A model generated the notes under the pieces. That model was not told the origin of the DNA. It ran no database searches and saw only the letters and a program-made list of their open reading frames with translations. From assembly GCF_016900775.1 (NCBI RefSeq), contig NZ_JACJKN010000001.1, forward strand, positions 62,001 to 126,000: a DNA stretch of 64,000 bases. Direction: 5' to 3'. The stretch comes from Olsenella uli (GTDB taxonomy: Bacteria > Actinomycetota > Coriobacteriia > Coriobacteriales > Atopobiaceae). The position numbers were made by a program, and so were the translations under genes. The first letter of the stretch is position 1. Each line of letters opens with the position of its first letter. This document shows, piece after piece, positions 50,410-58,061 of the stretch.

Positions 50410-50748
50410 ATGAAGAAGGTAACCGCCATCATCCGTCCGGAGAAGCTCGAGGAGCTCAAGGACGCGCTCAACGAAAAGGGCATCCACGGCATGACCGTCT
50501 ACGAGGTCATGGGCTGCGGCAGCCAGCACGGCTGGACCGAGTACTATCGCGGCAAGGAGGTCATGCTCAACATGATCCCCAAGGTGAAAGTTGAGCTCGT
50601 GGTCAACAACGCGCAGGTTGACGACCTGATTGGGCTCGTCTGCGACGTGGCCCGCACCGGCGAGGTGGGCGACGGCAAGATCTTTGTCTACCCCGTGGAG
50701 GAGTGCGTGCGCATCCGTACCGGCGAGCGCGGTGTCAAGGCCGTGTAG
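50410..50748 (+). CDS. glnK: PII nitrogen regulatory protein
   Basis: 112 residues. MKKVTAIIRPEKLEELKDAL and GCGSQHGWTEYYRGKEV contain the T-loop with the modifiable Tyr (about residue 51), and IGDGKIFVYPVEE-like GDGKIFVYPVEECVRIRTGERG is the C-terminal signature. It senses 2-oxoglutarate and ATP/ADP and binds AmtB. It is co-transcribed with amtB. Confidence 0.96.
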   Translation: MKKVTAIIRPEKLEELKDALNEKGIHGMTVYEVMGCGSQHGWTEYYRGKEVMLNMIPKVKVELVVNNAQVDDLIGLVCDVARTGEVGDGKIFVYPVEECVRIRTGERGVKAV

Positions 50749-50769
50749 GGGGCGCTGCGGGCCGGGCGC

Positions 50770-50976
50770 GCTGCGTAAATCCGGGTCGTGGCAATTTCCC
50801 CGCCGCCGGCGTTGCGCGGATGGGGGTTATGGCAGCCCGCACTTCTCGCCACCTGCGGTTCTTCTCGCCCGCGTTGTCCAGATTGGGGTTGTGGCAGCGA
50901 GATTTCTGCCATAACCCCAATCTGGACAACGCCCCGCGGCGCCAGATTGCCATAACCCCGATTCCCGCAACGCGCC
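50770..50976 (+). repeat. Repeat array A2, left flank of the broken nuclease gene
   Basis: Direct units CTGCGTAAATCCGGGTCGTG plus GCAA, GTTGCGCGGATGGGGGTTAT plus GGCAG, GTTGTCCAGATTGGGGTTGT plus GGCAG; inverted units CTGCCATAACCCCAATCTGG plus ACAAC and TTGCCATAACCCCGATTCCC plus GCAAC. The middle pair is a perfect hairpin. It contains GCGGTTCTTCTCGCCC. Read in reverse, its 50770-50867 part is almost identical to 52406-52507 of array A3, so A2 and A3 are inverted copies around the nuclease gene. Confidence 0.9.
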
Positions 50977-50985
50977 GAGTTGACC

Positions 50986-52103
50986 CTACTCCAGGCCGTA
51001 TGCCTCGACGGGCACGACGTCCCATCCGTCATCGATGGCCTGGGGCGCGGCGGCGGGGGAGTTCCTCTCGCCGCGCGCACGCTCGCGGGCGCGACCGTCC
51101 CAGTGGACGCCGTCGATGCGCTCGAGCTCCTCATAGAGCGCCCGGCGCCGTGAGCGTCGCAGCTCGGCGACCTTGCGGGTCACGCGATGCTGGGGCAGCC
51201 CGAGCTCTTGGCGGAGGATGTCGGCAAGCCCGTCCATGTAGGCGAGGCTGCGGTACTGGACCTTCGTTACCACGTGCTCGGTGAGCCCAATGGCCGCGAG
51301 CTCGGTGCTTCGCGCGGCGTCTCGCGCGTGGGCCTGCTCGGTCGCGTGGTCGCGGCCGTCGTACTCGACTGCGGCGATGCGCGGCGCGCCTCCCGCCTCG
51401 CCCGCACGGCCGCGGAGCAGGATGTCGGGCTTTCTCACCCCCGTCCTCATTCGGTCGTGCACGCGGCGCACCTTGAGCGGCTCGTTCATGGAGAGCACCT
51501 CGAGCCCGTATCCTCCAAGCGACCTCCTCAGCCCCAGGCGGAGCGAGAGCTTTGTCTCACGGGGAGAGCCCGATCGCACGCAGGCGTGGCGCAGCGCACG
51601 GCGCACCCGCTGGGTTCCACGCTCCGCTCCGAGGGCGTCGAGGTGCTCGCGGATGCGCTCGGGCGTGGTGAGAGGCGCCCTTCGCTGGAACATCCCCTTC
51701 TCCGACGTGGGGTCGATGGCGTAGATGCCAAGAAGCTCCGAGAGCAGGTAGATGAGCTCGAGGTCCGTGAGCTGTGGCGCCATGACCACAGGGAGGTGCT
51801 CGGGCGAGATGCACCGCACGCCCGGGGCAACCTCAAAGGCGGACCCAGGCGGAAGGTCGGGGGAGGCGCGGGTGTGGACCAGCGATCTTCTCGCTCGAGG
51901 CGTCCCCTGCGAGACGAGCAGGTGAAGGGGCTTGCTCGCTTGGGCCAGCTCGGGGACGGTCTGGATGAGTCGCGCAGTTTCCGCGTTGTCCGGTACTTGC
52001 CCGGGAACGTTGCCGTCACAGCGTCCCCCTTTTCGAGACGCCAGCGCAGCCGCTTGCTGCGCATCGCCTCCAGGGCCGTGGTATGCGAGAGAAGGATGCT
52101 CAT
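50986..52103 (-). pseudogene. PD-(D/E)XK (DUF559/Vsr-like) nuclease gene with a frame break
   Basis: Same family as 6839-7945. From ATG 52103 the minus strand reads MSILLSHTTALEAMRSKRL and WRLEKG, then the family-like sequence continues in the -1 frame (VPDNAETARLIQTVPELAQ, KPLHLLVSQGTPRARRS, GIYAIDPTSEKGMFQR). The nuclease motifs are intact in the second frame: SPRETKLSL, RKPDILLRG, AAVEYDGRDH. The break lies at CGAAAAGGGGGAC (about 52022-52034), where A AAG GGG would be a slippery heptamer for -1 slippage. It may therefore be a pseudogene, a homopolymer sequencing error, or a gene using frameshifting. Stop at 50986. Flanked by arrays A2 and A3. Confidence 0.75.
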
Positions 52104-52216
52104 GGCTTGAGGCTAGGGCATCGCCTCGGCGTGGGGGTTTAGATTCGAAGAAAGCTGTTCTCGCAGCTGACGGGCTGCTGTCGCGGTGCTGACGAGAAAG
52201 GCCATCTGCGCAGGTC

Positions 52217-52256
52217 AGTTCACTTGACATAAGTTAATGGAATGAAATAGTGAACT
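52217..52256. promoter_or_regulatory. AT-rich inverted repeat upstream of the broken nuclease gene
   Basis: AGTTCACT and AGTGAACT are perfect 8-base arms around 24 AT-rich bases that contain TTGACA. It lies about 115 bases before the nuclease start (minus strand) and 45 before array A3. It could be a promoter with an operator. The rest of the 410-base gap is array A3. Confidence 0.5.
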
Positions 52257-52300
52257 ATTATTTGTGGAGGGAACGTGTTGCGAGCGCCGCGGCTCGGCGC

Positions 52301-52505
52301 CGTTGTCAAAATTGGGGCCGTGGCAGCCTGGCGCCGAGGCGCGTTGCGAAGATCGGGGTCGTGGCAGAAATCGCGCTGCCACGACCCCGTTTTCCGCAAC
52401 AGCGCCGAGAAGAACCGCAGGTGGCGAGAAGTGCGGGCTGCCATAACCCCCACCCGCGCAACGCCGGCGGCGGGGGAATTGCCACGACTCCGATTTACGT
52501 AGCGG
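52301..52505 (-). repeat. Repeat array A3, right flank of the broken nuclease gene
   Basis: Direct units GTTGTCAAAATTGGGGCCGT plus GGCAG and GTTGCGAAGATCGGGGTCGT plus GGCAG; inverted units CTGCCACGACCCCGTTTTCC plus GCAAC, CTGCCATAACCCCCACCCGC plus GCAAC, and TTGCCACGACTCCGATTTAC plus GTAGC. In reverse orientation it matches A2 over about 100 bases with few differences. CCGAGAAGAACCGCAGGTGG lies at the centre. It ends 8 bases before the stop of the JetD-like gene. Confidence 0.9.
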
Positions 52506-52513
52506 GTCAAACC

Positions 52514-53773
52514 CTACAGGTCCGCAGCCGTGACGATTTCCTGGGGGATGAGCCGCGCTCCCTCCACGACGGCGCGCAGGTACGCGGCCTCCTTTGGCTT
52601 GAGGACGGGCTCCAGCAGCTCGAGCCCCTCGATGCGCACGCCGCCCTGGTCCGTCTCCTCGTTTTCCAGCGGATCGGGGAAGCGCCTCATCGCGCGCCTC
52701 AGCATGAGGCGATACGCAGGGACGAACGGCTCCACCCCGAAGCGCCCGTCGGCCAGGGAGGCGAGCTTGGCCAGGATGGAGAGTCCGGCGCGGTCGATGT
52801 CGCCCCAGTAGAGCACGCGCACGTCCTCGGCCCCGAGCGAGGCGATGAGGTCGGGCAGCTTGTGCGGGTCGTCCACGATGTAGCCGTTGCCAAAGACCAC
52901 GCCGTGGACCCGCTCGTCGAGGATGCGCTTGCGGCCCTCCAGGAACATCGCGTTTCTCATGTTGACCCAGGGGTCAAGGTTCTCGGAGACAACGAGCCGC
53001 AGGTGGCGGTGGTGCTTGGGGATGTGGTGCATGAGCTCGAGCTTGGTCTGCGGGCGCGTGGCCACCGCGTCCGAGAGGCCCATGAGGTGGAGCAGCTTGC
53101 GGCCGTCCGAGTCAAGCGCCAGGAACTTCTCGTCCCCGAAGAGGCGGTAGGAGAGCTCGCGCGTGCTGAGGGTGCCGTCGCCAATGGAGACCGATTCCGC
53201 GAGCGCGGAGTCGAGGGCACGGAGCTCGCGCTCAAAGCGGACGTAGGCGTCGGGCGTGCTGAGCAGCCAGCCGTTGATCCACAGGCGCGGGTCGAGGTCG
53301 ATGATCTTGCGGCGGATGTCCTCGAGCTCGGGCGTCTGCTTGCGTACGGTGTCCAGGCCGGAGAGGCTGCGGGCGGGCCGGCGCGCGGGAGGCCGGGGGC
53401 GCTCCGCGCGGGCGATGGCCTGGGGGCGGTCCCCCGGCCGGGCGTTCTTCTCGCCTGTGCCCTTCTCGCGCACGCCCTTCTTGCCCGTGTCCTTTGGCGG
53501 TGTTCCGCCGGCGAGAAGAACGTAGCCCTCGCCGCCCTTCTCCCGCTCAAGCACGTGCAGGTCGAGCAGGGCCTTGAGCGTGAGCTCGCCCGTCCCGTAC
53601 TTGGTGAGGACGCCCATCACGTCGTCTCGTCCGAGCGGGTTCTTGCGCAGGCGGACGAGCCCGCTTGCGATGCCGCCCGAGACGCTGCGCTGCTGAACGG
53701 GCAGCTCCCTGCTGAGGAGCTTTGCCAGGGAGACGATCGCGTCGTGCTCCTGCTCGGTGAGTTTCTGTGCCAT
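52514..53773 (-). CDS. JetD-like TOPRIM-domain protein (DUF2220 type), orphan
   Basis: 419 residues. The C-terminal half resembles the TOPRIM nuclease domain of Wadjet protein JetD: RLVVSENLDPW with Glu264 and VLYWGDIDRAGLSILAKL with Asp325 and Asp327. The N-terminal part (1-85) may be a winged-helix region. A disordered, Lys/Arg/Pro-rich linker (about 91-135) contains GEKN from one CGAGAAGAAC word, and YVLLAGG from a second. Real Wadjet systems also have JetA, JetB and JetC; none is nearby. The function is therefore uncertain: an isolated plasmid- or DNA-cleaving factor, or a relative with a different role. ATG 53773 follows AAAGG. Confidence 0.65.
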   Translation of the reverse strand: MAQKLTEQEHDAIVSLAKLLSRELPVQQRSVSGGIASGLVRLRKNPLGRDDVMGVLTKYGTGELTLKALLDLHVLEREKGGEGYVLLAGGTPPKDTGKKGVREKGTGEKNARPGDRPQAIARAERPRPPARRPARSLSGLDTVRKQTPELEDIRRKIIDLDPRLWINGWLLSTPDAYVRFERELRALDSALAESVSIGDGTLSTRELSYRLFGDEKFLALDSDGRKLLHLMGLSDAVATRPQTKLELMHHIPKHHRHLRLVVSENLDPWVNMRNAMFLEGRKRILDERVHGVVFGNGYIVDDPHKLPDLIASLGAEDVRVLYWGDIDRAGLSILAKLASLADGRFGVEPFVPAYRLMLRRAMRRFPDPLENEETDQGGVRIEGLELLEPVLKPKEAAYLRAVVEGARLIPQEIVTAADL

Positions 53774-53844
53774 GGGTGCCTTTCTTTGGGGGTTGCTCAG
53801 TACAGGATAGCGTTTCGGGCGGTGCGGGCATGCGGATGGCGGCC

Positions 53845-53861
53845 ATTAGCTCGCAGCTAAT
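53845..53861. promoter_or_regulatory. Perfect palindrome upstream of a lipoprotein gene
   Basis: ATTAGCT-CGC-AGCTAAT lies in the shared upstream region of the divergent JetD-like and lipoprotein genes, 70 bases from each start. It is a probable operator for an unknown regulator. Confidence 0.55.
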
Positions 53862-53930
53862 GAATTCCTTCTTTTGCCCTGATAGGCTGCAGCCATCAGG
53901 ACCAATTCGTCGAAAGAACGGGTGGTATCA

Positions 53931-54443
53931 ATGAGTAAGCTTGCTCCAATTCCCCGTCGCTGTCTCGCCGCCACGCTTGCGCTGGCCGCCGCGTTGGCTC
54001 CGTTTGCCCTCTCCGGGTGCGGAGGGACGTCGTCTTCCGCGGAAGATTCGACTCCCGCCGAGGAACAGCCCGCCGAGAGCCAGGTTTCCGAGCCGACGCA
54101 GTCTGACTATGCGGTCACCATCGATGGGTCGACGGTGACGACTGACTACGAGGGAGCCCCTGCGATCATCGTCGATTACACTTTTACCAACAACTCTGAC
54201 GAGGACACGTCCTTTGCGGTTGCGTGCGCTCAGAAGGCGTTCCAGAACGGGGTTCAGCTTGAGAGCGCGATTGTGACCGAGGACCTTGGGAATGGTTACA
54301 TGGCAGAGATAAAGCCTGGTTCTACGACCACGGCGCGCATTGCCTATAGCCTGACGGATGAGTCCGACGTCACCGTCGAGGTCCAGGAGCTCTTCTCGCT
54401 TGATGATACGATGCTCGCGGAGGCCACGTTCTCGGTCGCGTAG
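53931..54443 (+). CDS. Secreted lipoprotein, DUF5067-like
   Basis: 170 residues. Signal peptide with lipobox ALSGC, a Ser/Glu/Pro linker, then an Ig-like beta domain (YAVTIDGSTVTTDYEGAPAIIVDYTFTNNSDEDTSFAV, later SLTDESDVTVEVQELFSLDD) like DUF5067 proteins. It has more A/T-ending codons than its neighbours, a possible sign of separate origin. ATG 53931 is chosen; a GTG at 53922 is possible. No function can be assigned. It is divergent to the JetD-like gene. Confidence 0.75.
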   Translation: MSKLAPIPRRCLAATLALAAALAPFALSGCGGTSSSAEDSTPAEEQPAESQVSEPTQSDYAVTIDGSTVTTDYEGAPAIIVDYTFTNNSDEDTSFAVACAQKAFQNGVQLESAIVTEDLGNGYMAEIKPGSTTTARIAYSLTDESDVTVEVQELFSLDDTMLAEATFSVA

Positions 54444-54474
54444 AGAACGCGCAGGCGGAGAGGGGTGCGATGCC

Positions 54475-54894
54475 ATGGCGGAACGACTGACTGAGGAGCT
54501 GCTCGACGAGCTCCTCTCCACCTCCGACCTCGAGGGCTACCTCGAGGAGCACGAGCCGGGTGGCCGCACGCTCTCCGAGTACCTGCGGCAGCTCCTTGCC
54601 GAGAAGGGGCTCGAGCGCTCGCGCGTGGTGCGCATGGCCAACCTCAACGACACCTTTGGCTATCAGATCTTTCAGGGCACGCGCCATCCGAGCAGGGACA
54701 AAGTTCTACAGATCGCCTTTGCCATGGCCCTCACGCTGCGCGAGACCAACCGCGCGCTCAAGGCCTCCGGCGCGAACGAGCTCTACTGCAAGGACCGCCG
54801 CGACGCAATCATCATCTTCTGCCTCGACCGCGGCTGCTCGCTCCAGAAGGTGAACGAGGAGCTCTATCGCTTTGGCGAGCGGACCATCTGTTAG
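54475..54894 (+). CDS. Helix-turn-helix protein paired with a kinase gene
   Basis: 139 residues. SEYLRQLLAEKGLERSRVVRMANLNDTFGYQIFQGTRHPSRDKVLQIAFAMALTLRETNRALKASG is an XRE-like helix-turn-helix region. The C-terminal 50 residues (KDRRDAIIIFCLDRGCSLQKVNEELYRFGE) look like a regulatory or dimer part. GGAGAGGGG precedes ATG 54475. The next gene is a Ser/Thr kinase; similar small HTH/kinase pairs occur in other Firmicutes and actinobacteria. It could be a kinase substrate. Array A4 separates the two. Confidence 0.75.
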   Translation: MAERLTEELLDELLSTSDLEGYLEEHEPGGRTLSEYLRQLLAEKGLERSRVVRMANLNDTFGYQIFQGTRHPSRDKVLQIAFAMALTLRETNRALKASGANELYCKDRRDAIIIFCLDRGCSLQKVNEELYRFGERTIC

Positions 54895-54910
54895 GGTCTG
54901 CGATTCTGGC

Positions 54911-55074
54911 GCGTTGCCGATTTGGGGGTCGTGGCAGGATTTGGGCTGCCACGACCCCGCATTTGGCAACAGGAGCGAGAAGAACCCCAGCTCGCGAGAA
55001 GTGCCGGCTGCCATAACCCCGCTTTTCTCAACGCGTGCCGAGACGAGGTTGCCACGACTCCAGATTGCGCAGCG
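54911..55074 (-). repeat. Repeat array A4
   Basis: Unit GTTGCCGATTTGGGGGTCGT plus GGCAG followed by inverted units CTGCCACGACCCCGCATTTG plus GCAAC, CTGCCATAACCCCGCTTTTC plus TCAAC, and TTGCCACGACTCCAGATTGC plus GCAGC. It carries GAGCGAGAAGAACC at its centre and reads in the same direction as A3. It occupies nearly the whole gap between the HTH and kinase genes. Confidence 0.85.
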
Positions 55075-55125
55075 GCCCCGTGGGGCGGACGCCGATCTGT
55101 CTGGCCCCTCTGCTAGGATTGCCAC

Positions 55126-56367
55126 ATGGAGACACACGAAGACACCCTCGAAGAGGACCTGGCGCGCTACCTCGACTCGCTCGGGCGCGAGGACTCGTAT
55201 CGCGTCGACGCCGTGCTCAAGGAGGGCCCGCTCGAGACTACGCAGCGCGTCTTCTTTGTGGGGAGGAGCGGCGCCGAGCTGGGACCGTTCGTGCGCAAGT
55301 ACCTGAGCGCCGAGTCCGGGCTGGGCGGCGCGTACGAGGAGGTGCTCGCGGCGCAGCGGCGGGGCGTGGCCCTTCCGCATCTGCCGCGCATCCTCGAATG
55401 CTACCGCCGGGACGAGAGGATCGTCGTCGTGATGGAGTGCGTGCGCGGGGAGACGCTGGCCGCGCGCGTGGCCCGGGCCGAGGGGCCTTACGAGCGGCTC
55501 GTTCTTCTCGCCCGCGTGTTCCCGGAGCTCTGCGATGCCGTGAGCGAGCTGCACGAGCGGCTGAGCCCGCCGGTCATCCATCGCGACCTCAAGCCGGAGA
55601 ACGTCATGGTCTCCGATGCTGGGGTCACCCTCATTGACCTGGGAATCGCTCGTGCGTTCCGGCAGGGAGGCGAGCGGGACACCACGCACTTTGGCACGCG
55701 CGCCTACGCGCCGCCCGAGCAGTTCGGCTTTGGGCAGACGGATGCGCGGAGCGACGTCTACGCGCTCGGCATGCTGCTCTTCTTCTGCGCCGCGGGCCGG
55801 GAGCCCGTGGCGCGTGACCGCGAGCGCGGCTTTGTGGACGCGGGCGTCCCCGAGCCGCTATGCCTCGTCATCGTTCGCGCGACCCAGCTTGATCCCGCGG
55901 CGCGCTATGCCACGGTCCGTGAGCTGCGCGACGCGCTCGTGTCCGCGCTCGGCGACGTGACGCGCGGGAGGGAATCTTCGCCCACGGAGGAGCCGCCGAG
56001 CTTTGAGCCCGCGCGACCGTCGCCTGGGGCGCTGCTCGCGCGGGTTCCGCGCTGGCTGGGGGCGGTCTGGAACCTTGCGGTGCTCTCGGCGTGTGGCCTC
56101 TGCATCATGGGATGCGTGATGGGGTTTGTCCAGCCCACGCCCGAGAACGCGAGGTGGCCCGTCTGGTACCGGTTCTTCTCGTACCTCGTGTTCCTGATGC
56201 CGGCGTTTGTGATCGCCTGCTACCTGATGCTCGACCGCCGGCCGCTGCGCAGGGAGATTCCCCTGCTTGCGCAGCTCACCGTGGGGCGGGAGACCCGCGT
56301 GGGGCTCCTTGCCATCCTGGGGCTGCTCGTCCTGTGGATTCTGGCCTCGCTGGTCGCGCGGGTCTAG
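55126..56367 (+). CDS. Membrane Ser/Thr protein kinase
   Basis: 413 residues. The kinase domain is about 20-270: FVRKYLS has the likely ATP-anchoring Lys, VIHRDLKPENVMVSD has the catalytic Asp, IDLGIAR is the DFG-like metal motif (DLG), and GTRAYAPPEQFGFGQTDARSDVYALGMLLF is the activation loop. The C-terminal third has three membrane helices and no extracellular sensor domain of known type. It does not look like a PASTA kinase. Its target is unknown; the HTH protein upstream is the natural candidate. It ends by overlapping the stop of a convergent HAD gene (4 bases). Confidence 0.9.
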   Translation: METHEDTLEEDLARYLDSLGREDSYRVDAVLKEGPLETTQRVFFVGRSGAELGPFVRKYLSAESGLGGAYEEVLAAQRRGVALPHLPRILECYRRDERIVVVMECVRGETLAARVARAEGPYERLVLLARVFPELCDAVSELHERLSPPVIHRDLKPENVMVSDAGVTLIDLGIARAFRQGGERDTTHFGTRAYAPPEQFGFGQTDARSDVYALGMLLFFCAAGREPVARDRERGFVDAGVPEPLCLVIVRATQLDPAARYATVRELRDALVSALGDVTRGRESSPTEEPPSFEPARPSPGALLARVPRWLGAVWNLAVLSACGLCIMGCVMGFVQPTPENARWPVWYRFFSYLVFLMPAFVIACYLMLDRRPLRREIPLLAQLTVGRETRVGLLAILGLLVLWILASLVARV

Positions 56368-56984
56368 CCGGCCTGTCGGATGGACGCCTCCAGCGCCTTA
56401 ACGTCGCCGGTGAAGTGGAACGCGCGCATGCCGGCGATGCGTGCGCCCGCGCAGTTGTCCGCGTTGTCGTCCACGAAGAGGCACTCCGCCGGGTCAAGGC
56501 GATAACGCAGGCAGAGCAGGCGGAAGATCGCCGGGTCCGGCTTCATGATGCGCTCCTTGGCCGAGACCACGCAGCCGTCCAGGTATGGCGTGACGGGCGC
56601 GTGGCGGAGCTGGTCCATGATGCGGGTGTTGGCGTTGGAGAGCACGTAGATGCCATAGCCCTCCTGCTTGAGGCGGATTCCGAGCTCGTTGGTGCCGGCG
56701 ATGGGCTCGGAGTGCTCCGGCCAGTGGTCAAAGCACTCGTTGAGGTTGGGGTGCAGGCGCTCGGGCAGGTGGGCGAGCGCGTAGCGGCGCATGGTCTCGC
56801 GGTCGATGGTGCCCGAGTCCAGAAGCGACCACATCGTGCTGCCGAAGAGCGCGCCGTCGAGCAGCTCCGCGTCTTCCGGCGTGTCCGTGAAGAGGCGCGC
56901 GAAGTACGGCCCGTCAAAGGTCATGAGCACGTTGCCCATGTCAAAGATGACGTTGCGGATAGGCGTGCTCTCGCTGCCGGGCAT
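56364..56984 (-). CDS. HAD-superfamily hydrolase (IA type)
   Basis: 206 residues. IRNVIFDMGNVLMTFD has the nucleophile Asp; YVLSNANTRI is motif II; KPDPAIFRLLCLRY and CLFVDDNADNCAGARIAGMRAFHF are motifs III and IV. The small helical cap marks the HAD-IA group (phosphoglycolate phosphatase or haloacid dehalogenase-like). The substrate is unknown. Convergent overlap with the kinase gene. Confidence 0.9.
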   Translation of the reverse strand: MPGSESTPIRNVIFDMGNVLMTFDGPYFARLFTDTPEDAELLDGALFGSTMWSLLDSGTIDRETMRRYALAHLPERLHPNLNECFDHWPEHSEPIAGTNELGIRLKQEGYGIYVLSNANTRIMDQLRHAPVTPYLDGCVVSAKERIMKPDPAIFRLLCLRYRLDPAECLFVDDNADNCAGARIAGMRAFHFTGDVKALEASIRQAG

Positions 56985-57077
56985 GATGCCTCCTCTGTCG
57001 TGGCCGCTGGGGAAAGTATATCCCGTTGACGTGCGGCCTGCGGGCGGATGCCGGAGCGCGGCTCTTCTCGCCGCGCG

Positions 57078-57352
57078 GTTAGAAAAGGCTGCTCGTTGCG
57101 TGCCCTTCTGATAAGCGGGTTAGAGATTGCCGGTCGTTGCGGGGAGTGGGGCCGCGCTGCTTAAGAAAGGCCGCGCATTGCAGCCCGGAAGGGCCGGTTG
57201 CCCCGAGCCGCTCTCCTGGCAGGCGAGAAGTGCTTAGAAAAGCGCAGTTGTTGCACCCTCCTGCGGGTCTGGGTGCGTCCTCTTGATGCAATGACCTCAC
57301 TTTCCTAACCCATCATCGCGCGCAACCTGCAACTGGCCCGGATTCCTAAGCG
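57078..57352. repeat. Repeat array C3 (TTAGAAA ... CGTTGC type)
   Basis: In the 480-base gap after the HAD gene. Direct units GTTAGAAAAGGCTGCTCGTT plus GC, GTTAGAGATTGCCGGTCGTT plus GC, CTTAAGAAAGGCCGCGCATT plus GCAG, CTTAGAAAAGCGCAGTTGTT plus GC; inverted units TGCAATGACCTCACTTTCCT plus AAC and CTGCAACTGGCCCGGATTCC plus TAAG. GGCGAGAAGTG lies within. The remaining gap has only the weak start region of the next gene. Confidence 0.8.
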
Positions 57353-57464
57353 GTGGGGCGGCGTGCGAGGAGAACGAATCCTGTTATTTGATCGTATCCG
57401 TGCTCCGTCTGCATCTTCCGCTCCAAGTTGATCAGGCTGAAAGCTGCGGACGGAAGGGGGAAAC

Positions 57465-58061
57465 TTGTTTGATGGCGAAGATGCGGAGGCGGCGTGGGTG
57501 TATTGCCCTGGCCCGCCGAGCAGGGCCCCGATAGAGCTGCTGCGGGTGATTGCGTCCGGCGAAGCTCCAGAGGTCGGAGATGCCCCTGACGGGGGTTGCG
57601 TTCCCATGGACGGAAAATGGATCGTCTTTTCTGGGGAGGCTGGACAGTGGGATGAGGAGCAGGGCGGGAACTTCTGGGGGTATGGCAACGCATACGAGTT
57701 TGCCGAGGGAGTCTTTCTCTTCGATCCCCTGCTGGGAAGACGATTGCAGTGCGATGAGGAGGCGGGCCGCGAGTTCTGGCCCGTTGCGGTGAGCGACGTG
57801 GAAACGCTTGAGGAAATGGGCGGCTCGTGGCCAGAATCGTTGGCGCGCTGCATGGCGGCCATTCCCGCAAGACGGCGCGGGGACAGCTTTCTGCGCGTTC
57901 CCGAGCTGCTGAGAGTTGACTTTGGGCGGTGGTGCTGCGCCCTCGAGGACGCCAGCGTCTTCGAGGGCGGTCCCTTGGTTGGGACGCCGGCGTTCCGGGA
58001 GGTTGTCAGGGAGTGCGCCGCCCGCATGCGCCTTGTTCCGTGGGCATGCGCGTCTGGTTAG
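57465..58061 (+). CDS. Unknown protein, convergent with an HNH nuclease gene
   Basis: 198 residues; no family recognised. It is acidic and rich in Trp and Gly (WVYCPGPP, FWGYGNAYEFAEGVFLFDP, RREFW-like EFWPVAVSDVETLEEMGGSW). TTG start 57465 with GGAAGGGGG four bases before it. No membrane helix or signal. Its stop overlaps the stop of the HNH gene by 4 bases. The position next to a nuclease makes an immunity or inhibitor role possible, but this is only a guess. Confidence 0.6.
   Translation: MFDGEDAEAAWVYCPGPPSRAPIELLRVIASGEAPEVGDAPDGGCVPMDGKWIVFSGEAGQWDEEQGGNFWGYGNAYEFAEGVFLFDPLLGRRLQCDEEAGREFWPVAVSDVETLEEMGGSWPESLARCMAAIPARRRGDSFLRVPELLRVDFGRWCCALEDASVFEGGPLVGTPAFREVVRECAARMRLVPWACASG

Noticed and set aside
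52514-53773. A complete Wadjet defence operon
   Set aside because: Only a JetD-like gene is present; the neighbours are a nuclease remnant and a lipoprotein, not JetA, JetB or JetC.
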